Origin: Takakia lepidozioides
Lineage: Eukaryota; Streptophyta; Takakiopsida; Takakiales; Takakiaceae
Length of the DNA stretch: 64,000 bases
Assembly (NCBI GenBank): GCA_030704615.1
Contig: CM060733.1
Span: 13,578,001-13,642,000, forward strand
Reading direction: 5' to 3'
The translations under genes and the position numbers were made by a program. Positions 11,990 through 24,700 of this stretch are shown here, in pieces. Under the pieces are notes generated by a model that saw nothing but the letters and a program-made list of their open reading frames with translations, was not told the origin of the DNA and did not search any database. The number at the start of each line of letters is the position of its first letter. The stretch's first letter is position 1.

Positions 11990-12550
11990 TCGGTCTGTCA
12001 CTAGAGCACCCACCCACAATTCTTCAAGCTTGTGAATTTAATTGATGACAAGCAATGACATCATCGCACACTTGCACCACAGGACTTGGGCAATATGCCA
12101 GAAACGTGGGCACGACGCACCCTTCGGGGAATACACATTTTTAGAGAGAGATGGATCCAGAGATGCAGTGACAGAAACAGGGGTGGGGAGGGGGGGGGAT
12201 GAAATTGAGCTTCAGATGTAAGACATTGTATGCAGACAGACACAGATGCACACTTAGAAGCGGACCTGTTTAAGCTTGTTCAGAACTGCAGAAACAGTGG
12301 ATCGAAGAGATATAGCATCATCGCGCACACGAAGAACATCCCGAGACGCCCGGGGCACACGCAGCAGCGCTTGAGTGCTCTGCTCCTCCAATGACGCAGC
12401 AATATTCTCTGCCATCAATTGCAGCTTCATCTCCAAATCTCCCAAGTACTTGTCCACACTGTCATCAGGATGCCGCGCCTTGCATGCCGCATTCACCCAC
12501 GCCTTGGCATTATACTTCTCCTCCGCAAAGGAGCCCAGATCCACCATCAT
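5884..12550 (-). CDS. COG7: Conserved oligomeric Golgi complex subunit 7
   Basis: COG7 is a subunit of the eight-protein COG tether that captures retrograde vesicles at the Golgi; the plant version is EMBRYO YELLOW in Arabidopsis. Ten exons in reading order: 12550-12266, 11356-11267, 10881-10762, 10332-10231, 10072-9777, 9621-9479, 9100-8908, 8469-7743, 6701-6345, 6162-5884. They sum to 2592 nt (863 aa), with every junction in phase; plant COG7 is about 836 aa. Recognisable blocks are KYLGDLEMKLQLMAENIAAS (N-terminus), SVEDVFASGDLPR, EHMVQPRLTDAL, GAVPRGIGARGIELSETVRR, EEWSIVQGALQLLTVADSL, KDPRFHALPH and GAQQLSADIEYLCNVLSALS near the end. Intron 6 starts with GC rather than GT. Intron 8 contains a LINE fragment, and a GA/CT microsatellite abuts its donor. 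The start ATGATG matches the plant MVD N-terminus. It is head-to-head with SRP receptor alpha. Confidence 0.95.
6785..7690 (-). mobile_element. LINE 3' fragment in COG7 intron 8
   Basis: On the minus strand 7102-7407 and 7464-7640 encode pieces of the C-terminal part of the LINE found whole at 31.1-35.2 kb, for example the segments around FLEDIWKS and SDENDVRQKTSLNLFP. The cysteine-rich piece between them is mostly deleted. The 3' tail unit, with the 'ttgtggccattgac'/'actcataagacgttg' sequence, is repeated three times (about 6885, 7100 and 7650), each copy next to a GA run. It lies in the sense orientation of COG7 and is removed with the intron. Confidence 0.75.
7688..7740. repeat. GA/GATA microsatellite at a splice donor
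   Basis: An almost pure 'gagaga'/'gataga' tract ends two bases from the COG7 exon 8 donor (GT at 7742-7741). The intron therefore starts GTTCTCCCTCTCTC instead of the usual GTAAGT. It joins the tail of the LINE fragment. Confidence 0.8.
11953..11987. repeat. (CT)n microsatellite in COG7 intron 1
   Basis: A perfect CT run of about 35 bases lies in the first COG7 intron. Similar CT/GA runs occur at 12572-12608, 13021-13042, 31109-31143 and 34983-35004, several of them at LINE 3' ends. Confidence 0.85.
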
Positions 12551-12575
12551 CTTTCCTCCCTTCTTCTACATTCCC

Positions 12576-12607
<32 letters not shown>

Positions 12608-13094
12608 CCTGTCCTCTTCCCCCTTCTTCTTGCCTTCCCTTTTCCTCGTCGTAAATATCGACGAATATCCCTCACTCCTCGGCGATAAACTGCATCCGTC
12701 CATACCCGACGAACGAACGAATGACCAGTCTTCGTCAGTATGCTATTTCAATAATCAGAAAATCCGTCGTACCTTTTTTTTTTTTTTTCTTTTCGTCTCT
12801 TGCTTCGAGACGGATCTGTCCGTTCACAGTATAAGATCTGAGGGTCGAAAATTTGCTTTCCACTTTTCTTTTCCCTTTTTCATACGTGGTATTTAAATAA
12901 GGTGGCACGTTGACTAGGAAACACACGGCATCCAACTCTTCGTATATGTGCGGAAGACGCGCTCACGAGAGCAAAGGAGAGAGAGAGAGAAAGGGAGCTT
13001 GCGCTGTAGAGACCGATCGATAGAGAGAGAGAGAGAGAGAGAGGGAGGAGGGGATTAATCGAATTGATAGAGGTAGAATTAAATTTGTGCAGCC
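12551..13094. promoter_or_regulatory. Shared divergent promoter of COG7 and SRP receptor alpha
   Basis: 544 bases separate the two start codons, which point away from each other, so both 5' UTRs and promoters must lie here. The region contains a CT-rich tract next to the COG7 start (12572-12608), a T-run (12775-12792) and a GA run upstream of the SRP receptor start (13021-13042). Pyrimidine and purine runs of this kind are common in plant 5' leaders. I see no convincing TATA box on either strand. Confidence 0.6.
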
Positions 13095-16000
13095 ATGTTA
13101 GAGCAGCTGTTAATCTTCACCCGAGGCGGGCTGGTGTTATGGACGTGCCAGGAACTTGGAAAGGCCCTGAAGGGCTCTCCGATTGATGCGCTTATAAGGT
13201 AATTTACCACGTGATGATGCTGGTTGGGATGGAGTATGATGCATGGAAGACGGTGTCTTGTATGATTGTTAGAGTAGTGGATGGACGGGCGGAAGAGTTT
13301 TGTGCACAAATGGTGTCTCTTTCTCTTGGACAGGTTAATTTGGAGTGAATGTTTGATTTTACTTGTAGCTCTAGTGATGTAGCTGCATGTGGTGTGGGGG
13401 GATGGATTTATGGACTTGACCGAGCTTGCATGGTGATGGAAGCGGTGATCAGGCCAGGCCGCGAATCTCTGGAGATTGGACTGATAAAGCTCGTTTTTGC
13501 TTGGGTATAGGTCGTGTCTTTTGGAGGAGCGGGCTGGTGACTCTTCTTTCCAGTACGATGCTGCGGGGGCGGCCTATACCTTGAAATGGAGGTTTCACAA
13601 TGAACTTGGCTTGGTCTTTGTGGCCATCTATCAACGGATTCTTCATCTTTTGTACGTGGATGAATTGCTAGATAAGGTGATGCGAGAGTTTGCCAAGGTT
13701 TTCGTCGAGAGCCGCACTTCCTACTATGATTTTGATGACACGTTTCGGCAGCTTCTCAAAGAGGCAGAGGCACAGGGGAAAAGGGGGGGACAACAGCGGG
13801 TACTTGAGAATGGCAAAAAAGGATTAGAGTCAGGACGACAACACCAGCAAATTCAAGGTAAGGGAGGCAAGTCCACGGGGAAGAAGCAAGGGAAACTAGA
13901 CGGTGGGGGTGGGGATGATGAAGATGAAGATGCGGATGGAGGGATCGGCGGAAGGTTCAAGGCCCTTGGTAATGGCAAGGTAAACGTTGCCGCAAACGGC
14001 TCTGTTAATGGCAACAATTTTACCAGGAAAAGTAATGGCGTTGCTAACGGGAAGGTGAACAGTGGAAGCACTAGTGGAAGTGCCAGTGACGATGAATGCA
14101 CCGGCAGCAAGAAATCCAATGAAGTTGCATTTGATGTAAATAAATTACAGAAGTTGAGGAACACCAAAGGCCCTGGGAAGAAAGCGGCTCCGCCTCAGGA
14201 AGTTTCCAAGGCTTCCAAGGAGGACTTGGGGAAAAAAAAGACAAAGAGAAATAGGGTTTGGGGGGATGCTCCTGCCCCTTCAAAACTGGACTTTACTGAC
14301 CCTTCAGATGAACAGGGGGAGGCCAATGTTCCTGCAATGGCTGACCAAGGTCTGAGCTTGATGGACAAGGATGATGAAGATGGAGAAGGGTTTGTGGTTG
14401 AGTCAGAGGAAGAGGAAGAGGAAGAGGAAGAGGAAGAGGATGATAATGATGATCGTAGGAAGGTGACAGCTAAAAGGGGATGGTTTTCTTCCCTTGTCCA
14501 AAGGTACATACAAACCCTTTTCAGTGCTGTTGTATGCAAAACCTATCTAGATATTTGGCAGGGAATATTTACAAGGCTGTTCAGTCTTAATCAAGTTCCT
14601 CTATCTAGGGTTAGTGGTATTTTTTTGACCAATCAATGACCCCAGAAAAGGCAGTATAATCTATCTTACTTGCCAAGTTCTTTGTTGGTTGAAGGTTCAG
14701 TCTGTTTGTCATGTATTCTTACCAAGCCCATATGTCCTTTGAGCAAATGTGCAGTAGTCTGGAGGGTTCACTTTCCTGGTTGGTGGGTACAGTATGACAG
14801 GGAAAGCTGCACTTGAAAAGGTGGATTTAGAGCCAGCTCTCAAGGTTCTCAAAGAACGATTGCAGACAAAGAATGTGGTATGTACGCTGATGTCACAAGA
14901 ATTGCTTCCCCTTTCCAGAATTGCCGAGGAATGAAAGTGCAACGCTCTAATGATCTTTCTCATGCTTTTCTTCCACCTCCCATGCTGCCAAAAAGCAAAA
15001 TCTTCAGAGTTGTTCAACTATGGATGTAACGGCTGTTTGGCAGGTCTGTCCTGTATTTGATATGCAATCAAACCCTGTGAGATAGGGTGCTTTGATGGAT
15101 TCAAGTTTTTATCTGAAGGGGCTGAGAGCTTCGCTCACCCTTCCTCAGCCTTTTTGGGGCCTTGGCTTCTCCAAAACTGTTGTGAAAATAAGTTTAAAGA
15201 TGAATTCTGATGTCTTTGAATGTCTGCATTGTGAAGGCTGAAGAAATTGCAGAGAAGTTATGTGAGTCAGTGGCAGCGAGTCTTGTTGGGAAGAAGCAGG
15301 GATCCTTCAGTCGTGTCTCTTCGACTGTCCAGGTTTGCCCACTATGACCTCCCTTCAGCAAATGTTCAAGTGCAGGTGTACTTAAAATGCCCAATGGGTG
15401 CTGTTAAAACAGAAATAAACCTTTACATTATGGGCCAAAAATCTTTTCGAAATACGTGGCACTTGTGCCTACCTGTGAAGTTCACTTTAAATTTCGTGCA
15501 CAGTATTTTTGGGTGGGCTAAGGGCTTGGTACATGTTAAAGGCATGACAATGTTGTATGTATGGCATGTGGTGGAGACAGGCTGCGATGGAAGAAGCGCT
15601 GCTCCGCATCCTCACACCGACACGCTCGGTTGATATCCTGCGTGATGTACACCAGGCCAAGGAGCGGGGCCGACCATATGTTATTGTGTTTGTGGGCGTC
15701 AATGGGGTTGGCAAATCCACAAATCTTGCTAAGGTGAAGGATTCATCGCTCCGATGTCTCTCTATCTCTCCTGTAGGACAAATACTGTTAGACTGATCAT
15801 TCCTGCTTTCTGGTTTCATGGGAGGACCACTATGTGACCCCAATAGCAGGCTACTCATAGTGAAGGAGTTTATATGAAGTTGCAAATGGTTGTATTTCTG
15901 GAAACATACTCTTTGACCTGCACAGATTACCCTGTATCATGTGTATAACTCTTTAACACCTGTGGGGTGGTGGGAACAGGTGGCATACTGGCTGTTGCAG

Positions 16001-17587
16001 CATGATGTGAGTGTGATGTTGGCTGCCTGTGACACGTTCCGATCAGGAGCTGTTGAGCAAATCCGCACTCATGCCCGCCGTCTGCAGGTTGCTCCCTTGT
16101 CCTTGGATAAGATAACTTCTTACCTCATCTGTGGGAACTGGATAAGCCTCTGCAGACAAGTTGCTGTAGTTGCTCTTTGCAACTGTGTTTTTGCACGTGT
16201 CTAGTAGTGGGATGAATGCTTGATCCCACTACTACCCAAGATAGTCAAGTTAACCAGGTCGCGGGTATGGTCGTCCATGGCACTGATTAGATCCGTTGTG
16301 TATGAACTATTCCTCGACTCTCCTTCTGTTTCATTTGTAAATTGCGAAACTCAGCGTGGTAGTATGATCTGTAGTAGATCCAGGGCAGGCAGTAAGATAA
16401 TTGAGTATCATTGTGGGCTGATCGTTAACCTGCTGGTGACAGATCCCAATATTCGAGAAAGGATATGAGAAGGATCCAGCAATGGTGGCAAAGGAAGCCA
16501 TCCGTGAAGCAGTGAGAACCAAGCAGGATGTTGTTCTAGTGGACACTGCAGGGCGAATGCAGGTAATATTTTTTTCCCTTAATCCGAAATCTTCTTGAAA
16601 TGGTGAGAGATGTGTGCAGGTACAACAACATTGGAAAGCTCCTGAATAAAAAGTGAAATGCTTCAAGGTGTGTGGTAGAAAAAATATCCATTCAGGATCT
16701 TGGGGAGGAAGTGTTTTAGATGGCAATCACATGCATCACTAATAATCTCTGCTGAAGATTAAACATGGTTGGGCAGCTAATAGTGTGGGGTTCTGGTTAA
16801 TGGCAGGACAATGAGCCATTGATGAGGGCACTGTCAAAGCTGATCAACCTGAATGCGCCAGACATGGTCCTGTTTGTGGGTGAAGCTTTGGTAGGCAATG
16901 ATGCTGTTGACCAACTCACAAAATTCAATCAGGTAATTTACCGTAGTCACCAGGTGAATTGTGTCCACAATGTCACAACAAGTTTTGCAATTTTTGTACA
17001 TATGATATACCTGTATTGACAGGAGCACTGGGTAGAGAGAGGTAGAGTGACTGATAGATGCTGGTGGATCTCGGCTTTGTTCCCTGTATTGCAGAAACTG
17101 GCAGATCTGTCGGCCACACCCACTGCACGCCTTATTGACGGCATCCTGCTCACGAAGTTTGACACTATCGATGACAAGGTATTGCTTTGACCAGAGATGT
17201 CATCTATACCCATAGACGTTAACTCTCCGTTTACTAATCTGTCCATGAATCTGTCAAGTTGAGAACTAGTTGAGTTACTACTATTCATTTGTCGCTCTTG
17301 GGATTTTTCATGGAGACAAAAAACGCTTGCTGTGCACCTGTGTGTGTGCCAGTTTCAGGTCATCCATTGAAATCGTTTTGACTAGCAGGCATACCATTGG
17401 CACCAGTGCTGGCAATCGCATGTCAAAATGCCATCCTGAGATTGTGTGTGTGTGTGCACAGGTTGGGGCGGCACTGTCCATGGTGTATGTCTCGGGTGCA
17501 CCCGTGATGTTTGTTGGGTGTGGTCAGACGTACACTGATCTGAAAAAGCTGAATGTGAAATCTATCATCAAATCCCTCCTCAAATAG
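13095..17587 (+). CDS. SRPRA: Signal recognition particle receptor subunit alpha
   Basis: This GTPase docks SRP-bound ribosomes on the ER membrane together with SRP54 and the beta subunit. Ten exons: 13095-13198, 13511-14503, 14793-14877, 15237-15332, 15581-15733, 15980-16087, 16443-16562, 16807-16932, 17095-17178, 17462-17587. They total 1995 nt (664 aa), all in phase. The N-terminus ([12 protein letters not shown]) is the SRX domain that binds the beta subunit, to about residue 150. A long charged linker with lysine-rich and E/D-rich stretches follows, to about 355. The NG domain carries the P-loop GVNGVGKST (465-473), [10 protein letters not shown] in the IBD region, DTAGR (547-551) and TKFD (615-618), and ends in the typical [16 protein letters not shown]. 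The large linker is encoded in exon 2. The gene has no frame breaks and no LINE insertion. It is the cytosolic/ER form, not chloroplast FtsY, because of the SRX domain. Confidence 0.96.
14404..14442 (+). repeat. GAGGAA repeat coding an acidic tract
   Basis: Iterated 'gaagag' hexamers in SRPRA exon 2 encode an uninterrupted glutamate run followed by aspartates in the charged linker. The length of such a tract is likely to vary between alleles. Confidence 0.8.
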
Positions 17588-18787
17588 CCGTTACTTGCGA
17601 GCTTCCCTGTGGCTGCAGGCTCTCTCTGCACTCGCCCTGTGGTTTTGTGTGGTGGTTGGTGTGCCTCTTCATTGTTATACTAATAGATTAAAACAGAACA
17701 AGTAATAGCTCTGGATCCAAAATATTAAGCTAATGCTGCCATTGGGAGCAGCTTTTGGAGAAGTAGTGTTACCCCTGTATTGGAAAGGAGGAGCTCTACA
17801 AGCTTTGCTTTGGGTGAGTTTTTTGGGATAAGACTCGCCGCATAATTGTCTTATCTAAAGCATGTGCAAGAATTTTGCTTGAAAATCCTTCTGGAGATAA
17901 ATGTTCTATCTGGCAGAGGTCCATGGGACAGAAGCCCGGCATGATACATGCAATCATGGTTGTGCTATATGTAAACCACTACCTATTTCCAGCTGAAGTG
18001 TAATATGAGGATATCAAATCAGAGAAGAAACATGTGCCACAGTTCTGTGGTACAGGCACAGGCACGAACATAGATATGGAAGTGAGCTGGTATTACATGA
18101 CTCCTTGAAGTCTATCATGTTGTTCTCCAGATTTGCATGAGTGTGCCAACAAAGTTAGAGGATAAGCAATTGCATTGATAGATAGATGGTTTGAAAAATC
18201 ATTGCATGAACTCAGACGCTCTCCACAATTCACTACCTTGGGGTTCAATGACTATCACAGTATTTGCATTTGCAGGTGGATAGTTTACACTTTACACCTG
18301 TGTTGATAATGATCCATACCCAGAAATTTGTCTGTCATCTGCATTAGCTGGATGCAGGAAGACCAGAAGCCCTGGAAGAGGTAGCTCAGTGGATTAATCA
18401 GCCGCAAGGGGGCAGGGGACAAACCTAGAGATGGGGGGGTCATCACGAATAGTGAGCCCTACAAATTGATCAAGCCTTCAGCAATAGACTAAGATGTGTA
18501 TTGGCTTATCAGCACAACTCTTCATGGCCACAACTGTAGTGAGAAATGGACACGGAGAGAATGAAAGCTTATGACATCCCAGGAGGCCCAGAGTGCCTGC
18601 GGGACACACGGTGGACTACAAGCACAGAAACCGGTGATGTTTCATGAATAAGATCTGCTTGACAAGTATGTATCTTGCACCAGGTGGCAATTCAGCATGA
18701 TGCATTTTCAGTAGACGTTGAGAATACTTCGGACATGCACAAACTACAATTATACCAAATTATCCCGAACTGTTAAAAACAACCTGA
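17588..18787. other. Region between converging genes
   Basis: SRPRA (plus) and CCS1 (minus) converge here, so the 1.2 kb must hold both 3' UTRs. 'taatagattaaaa' near 17680 could serve as a near-upstream poly(A) element. Around 18560-18640 there is a piece with 'aggaggcccagagtgcctg', also seen in introns of the phosphatase gene. I see no gene. Confidence 0.5.
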
Positions 18788-21700
18788 CTACCATCTTCCA
18801 CAGCTTGATCTACTCCGAAGTACAGTTTCTACGTCATCTGGGAGAGTAACAGAAATGCTAGAGGTGAGGACTTCATCTTCTACTCTAGCCGGGACAGTGC
18901 TCAAAAAATCGTCACTATCCCTATCGTTACTTTTGTTCACAGGTTCTCCACCTGATGTGCTATTAATGCCAGTTTTGATTTCTGGTACCAGATCAAGAAG
19001 CTCATTTAGCTCTCTTTCAAACTCATATTTTGCACGGTTACTCTTTCCACCCACAACAAGAGAGGACCCATTTTGCAAGGCCCACACCTGCACCCAAATA
19101 CCCATCAGTGAATGAGGGAGTGTAAGGATAGTCAGTGTGCATTACGAGCTCCTCTAATATAGCCAAGAACATCCTTGGTGTTAGTAAACCTGCTTAACTA
19201 CAATGAGCCTAGCCTCCTGACTCCAAAATTGTATTGTGAGCAGCAGAGATGCCTTCATTAGCAAATCACAAACACATCAAGGACTAGATCATGACATTAC
19301 ATTTGAGTCTGAACGACATAGCTTGAATACTACAGAGCATTGCAGACATAACCATTAATTTTGACATCCTATCATGGCAAACATCAGTTTTATGAAATGA
19401 CTATCTCAAAACTGAATCCTAGATCAGTAGGATCTGATTATGACTTGCAAGAATCTAATACATGGCGATATACCTGGGAGTGAGACATATAGCTGATGAC
19501 TGTTGTCAGCATAAGCCCACCAAAGCCTGCATATACCGGAGGAACCCCGGGATCCATCTGTCCATTGAGAAGGACACATTAGATCACACAATCCATCATC
19601 ATAAACCACCCATATTCATGCGAAAAAATAAAGGAGGAAAAAGAAACCTTCAATTCAAGGCCTGTGCTGCCGATAACGTCATCCACCACAATGCTCACAT
19701 TGTCCACCACAATAGGCTTCTTGGATCCAGGGCGGCGAACCCCAACAAACTGGCCCTCCTGGTCATAAATCACCACAGACTGCAGATCCCGGGCTAAAAT
19801 GGAACTGCAAGGACATCCATCACTATACATCAGTTTTGAGCCACTTTGCGAGTAGAGGACTTCATCGCCTCACGTGGGTTCACTGTGAGCCTTGATACTT
19901 CCAGAAAGGTTCTTAGCTTGTCCTTAACATGAAGCTCCTTTGAATCACCAATGTGCAGTAACAGTGATACAAATACTAATAAAACCCGAGCAACATATGG
20001 GTCCCCACTGTCCTGCTTGAAGGCCAATTCAGTTGAAACTACCATAGTTTTCCCGCAGCCAACAGTGTCTCTGGAGCTTGATTCCACTTGGTCTCGTATA
20101 GCATGCTGTTGAGTGGCAAGCGAAGCAGCAAAGAGAACAAACTGAAACCAAGGCCTAACCAATTTGCTGTCAGAAATGAAGTGACTTAATTGTTCACCTA
20201 CTCTCAGTCACAAAGCTAAGCATCGAGCATGGCAAGCAGGGGAATTGGAGGGTTAGATAACTCACATGCCCTTAGCCTTAGCGAGTCCATCATCACCAAG
20301 TGGAAGAAACGTTCCATAGAGCTTACTGTCTCCCTTTTGCAGCGGAGCCATCACTAGGTTGAAGGGCTCCGATCCATCAACACGTACTTGGATGGCTGAG
20401 ATAGACCAATCTGTCTGATACATAGTGACCCCTCCATAGCGAAATGGGTCATTCACACTAATGGTCCTACGCGATACATTTTTGTCGCTCAGGTCCACTA
20501 GCGAGAGGTCTGAGTGGAATTGTGCCACCTGCCACCCCACCATGGTCTCACAACATCTTAGTCCATTGGCTAGAGGCCTTATCTTCTATTTCCCTCTGTC
20601 TCTGAATGAAGTTGGCCTTCCAGTGACTTCCAAGTGTACAAAACTGCAGCAAGCATGAATCTGATTATAGGAGGGCTAAATCGTGAGAGAGAGATGACCG
20701 ACCTCTCCTGTGGGGCGATAGTCGATATAAAACTTGTTCACTTGCACACGCAAATTCATAACAGGGGACGGCATGGAGAGAAAACCCTTCGGTGCGAGAG
20801 CATCCCCAATCATGAATTCAAGACCTTGAGGGACCATCACTGTGCCATGGTAACCCCCCACTGCACTGAGGGTAGCTCCTCCCATTATCAAAAGAAGGGC
20901 TGCATGCACTCCTATTGGTGCTAGCCTGCCAGCAAGACCTTTAAAGCCATACAATGATGGACCCCTGACAAACACCTGCAGCCATCCTGTGTCAAGACTT
21001 AGCTGATTGTGGTCTTTCCTTCAACAAAATGGAGTGTCTCATTCCACTCAAAACCTTATTGCTATGTTCTCTGGCAAAGGGGGGGAAAGGGGAAAAAGAA
21101 GAAAGAGGGTGAAGGAGAAAAAAATGACAATCATTAGATCCAAAGCAGGCCATACGGACCTGTCTGGACCCAGAAGAAACAGTCCAACAGAAATTGCTAA
21201 GCCAAAATAAGACCTACTGATGTGGGCTTCCTCTCTATTTTTTTCTATTTTTAATGAAAGGGACCAGAGCCCTGATACCCAAATTCACATTGGTAGGTAG
21301 GCCCTTTAGATCATCCTTATGGTCCATGTGACAAACTGGAAACAAGTTCAGGGAAGTTTTATGCCTATCTTCTTTTGTTCAGATGTTCTTCGTGCTTCTG
21401 CAATGGCCTTAGACACTAGTAAGCTTCATCTAGCTGGGTCAGTTCTTCCTGCCTCATATTCAGGTACTTGAAAACCTCCTCTACCTTTTTTGCGAGAACT
21501 TAACCTATTTAACGGAACGGAAAAATTCCAAAAATAAGAGTCAATCGTCTTAGGGTGCCCCAAACAGCCTCGTTGACAATGCCCTCACACTCACCAGCTT
21601 AAAGCCCTTTAGGGCATGTTGTATCCCTTTGTGATAAGCTCTAGGTCATCAGGGCTGTCTTGGATCATAGGAACAGTTCTGTATTGTTCCATTCTTTAGA

Positions 21701-24700
21701 GAACCCCTCACTATTAGAGTTAGATTCAAGGCCAAGAGGGCTGTAGTGCATTTCAAAGGTTTTCACAACCTCAACCATAGAAGTCACCACTGCACCCTTG
21801 TTATTCCTTAAAGCATGTTCTTGCTGACCATGTACAAATGCTGTAAGGCCAACCAGAATCTTTTATCATTACCACCGTGTTGGTTCAAGTTAACGTCATG
21901 GTAAAACTCTTCCCAATATGTTTTCTTCTGAGCCTTTACCAGCTGATTTACATCTTTCTGCAGCTGGTAATATACAGCTCTCTGTCATCTTTGATATTAC
22001 AGCAGTCCCTCTAAAGCACCCGTCTCTTGGCGATCTTAAGCATAATCTCATCGGTCCACCAATTCACTGCTTTTCCGCATACAATTAGTTTCCTTCCAAC
22101 GATCTTAGCAGCAACATAAGTGACGAAACTGACAGACAGATTGTACTCATAAGACGTTGTTTGCCGTAGCCTTGTGGCCATTGACCCCGTGCCCAGTTTG
22201 AGCAGGAACAAAAGGGACAGAACCTACCTCTGTCAGGGGCTGACGTTGGTAGTAAGACTTACCTCCATATAAAGAATTAATCCGGGTTTTCCAGATATCC
22301 TCTAGAAATCCCTTCACACAAGCATCAATCTGCTGTGTGTGATTTGCCCAAAAACTAGGCCTCAGGAGGGCCTGGGCTTTTGGCTCAGCCTCGAGACTTT
22401 CAAAGTTGGTAAACAGGGGTACAGGCACAATTCCCTTAATAGAATTGAAGAGAGCGTCTCTTTGGTGAGAGAACCCCCGGACAGTGTATCAGAAAATGAA
22501 TACTGTCTTCAGATTGCCCACACAACGGGCAATTGCACTCTCCCTTTCCTCTCTGCTTCTGTTTGCTGTTCAAAGGTAGGCTTCCTGCCCTGAGTTTAAA
22601 TTTCAGTCTAGTGCCGAGAGTGGGTAGACCCTTGAGGTCATCCAAGATGTCCTCCCCCATGTCTCAGGCTGGAAACAAGTTCAGGGAAGTTTTCTGCCTA
22701 ACTTCATTTTCATCAGACAATCTCATGGCAACAGACATGGCTGAGGACACTACAGCCTCTAAGTCAGATTTATCCAGCAGGGTCAAGACTTGCGGATCCA
22801 GGTCCAGGTCCTTGAGGATCTCTTCTACTCTCTTCTGCCAGGACTTGGCCTGTTTGACAGGGCGGTCCTGTTTCCAAGATATAGAGTCGATTAACTTGGG
22901 ATATCTGGTGTTGGGCATATGTTGCAGCTGACCCCACCATCTGACCTTGAATTCATCTCATCGGGAGCTTAAGGACGGAATGCCAAACTCACCCCGAACA
23001 GCCACATTGGCTGTTTTGGAGCATGCTGACATACACTCCTTAAGCACCCCACTTGAATGGATTCTAGAGACTTAGCCTGGTTGGAGTTATCAACCCATAT
23101 AGCAGATCCGTACTCCAAGGCAGGTCTAATAACACGACAAAGCATGGTTTTCTTAACCTCAGAGTTGACCCCTCTGCAGTGGAAAAATTTAGTGAGCCCC
23201 AGAGCTTTGCCCTTGCCAGTTTGAACAACTTTCCGGATATGTGCATCCCAATTACAATTGGAGGAGAACTCAACGCCCAGGTAACTCAACGCTCAACTGA
23301 CAGACAGAGACCGGAGAAAAGACTGAAAAGAGTTTCATAAGGACCATGGAAGTCAAAGAGCTCATGGGACAAGATAGCATAGCACACAAGGACACTAGAG
23401 GCACAAAGCAAGAGAGAGAGTACATCCTCGTGAGGTGATTCAAGAACTTCACTGATCACACAAGCAGCAGGTCTGGGAAGGATTTAGTACTAACTCACCT
23501 GGTAACCTTCAGCCATAAGAAGGGTGCCTAAGTCAGTCAGCCGTGCTCGAGGGAGAGTGTCACTGACGTTCAATTTCAAAACAGCTGCAGGCGAATTAAG
23601 AAATGACCACCTTCACACCCATTTTTGAAGATCTCAGAATTAGCGATTTCACACCATCTGGGGGGACATTAAAATCTGAGACATTGTCCAAGTGAGGCCT
23701 TCCAGCACCTCTCCCCCTCCCTTGCTTTCGTTTGGAATTGGGTGCAATGACTGATGCGTGTAGACAAATTAATGCTATTTCTTTGATTTATGTCACTGAG
23801 CCACATAGAAAGAGAGGTAGAAGGAAAATGCCATTGAAGCCCAATGGCCAGGCACATATGCAGACCACCACAACCCAACATTGAGAATACCAAAGACAAG
23901 GAGGGGGAGAGGATGGAAAACAGGATTTATTATAACATGACAGCAAATTCATAGAACGTTTGGGAGAATGAATGCTCTGCAATTAGACGACTACAGTGGT
24001 TGATCAAAGAAAGCACGGGAGAAGCCAAAGTCAGACCTGCGGGCAACCTTCACCATGGGTAATTGACGCGTTGAAGTACAGGCCACCAGGGAGGCCGCTA
24101 GAAGAACTAGAAGGCCCAGAAAGTAGGGGGCCGAATATATGTGATCCAGACTCAAACCCAGCACCCACCGCCATGTAAGAAATCCAAGTATTGGGTGCTC
24201 CTCCGAATAGTTTTGAAAGTAAAACTCGGGACTCTCTCCTTGCTCAATTATTGTACCTACATGTTCACCACAAAACATCGGCCCCACAGATATACAGCAA
24301 TCCTACAATTTCATCCTACTTGTCGAGAACAATGCCAAAATATTCTGACATGTCCACCGCCAGAAACATGAACCAAGAAAGGCTTCTCTTTCTCATCACA
24401 CACAAGAAGAACACTGACCACAGCAGAGTTTTTGCAAGCGATGCTCCAATGGACAACGTCAGCTATGACAATTACGGCAGGCCCACACTGAAATGCTCAT
24501 TCCAAGCGGGGATACAACTCCCTAACGATCAGTACATACCAAAAGCATTATGCTTATGTTGCATTCCCTCCCTCCCATGGTAAACAAAAAAATTCATGAC
24601 TGACAAGAATAGAGTACAGAGAAATCGCACCAACTGCAGAGAGCCCGGCAATCACAAACAGCTCCGCAATCGCCAACGGGAATGAAGACAGTTGCCTCAT

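Noticed and set aside
13449-14539. Several long minus-strand frames opposite SRPRA exon 2
   Set aside because: They are antisense shadows of the low-complexity charged linker (serine and proline runs mirror the glutamate and lysine codons).
18370-18410. 'gaggtagctcagtggatta' as a tRNA or SINE A box
   Set aside because: No B box follows at the proper distance, and no arms pair.
24191-24583. Plus-strand frame of 130 codons near CCS1 exon 2
   Set aside because: It overlaps a well-supported CCS1 exon on the other strand and shows no family of its own.
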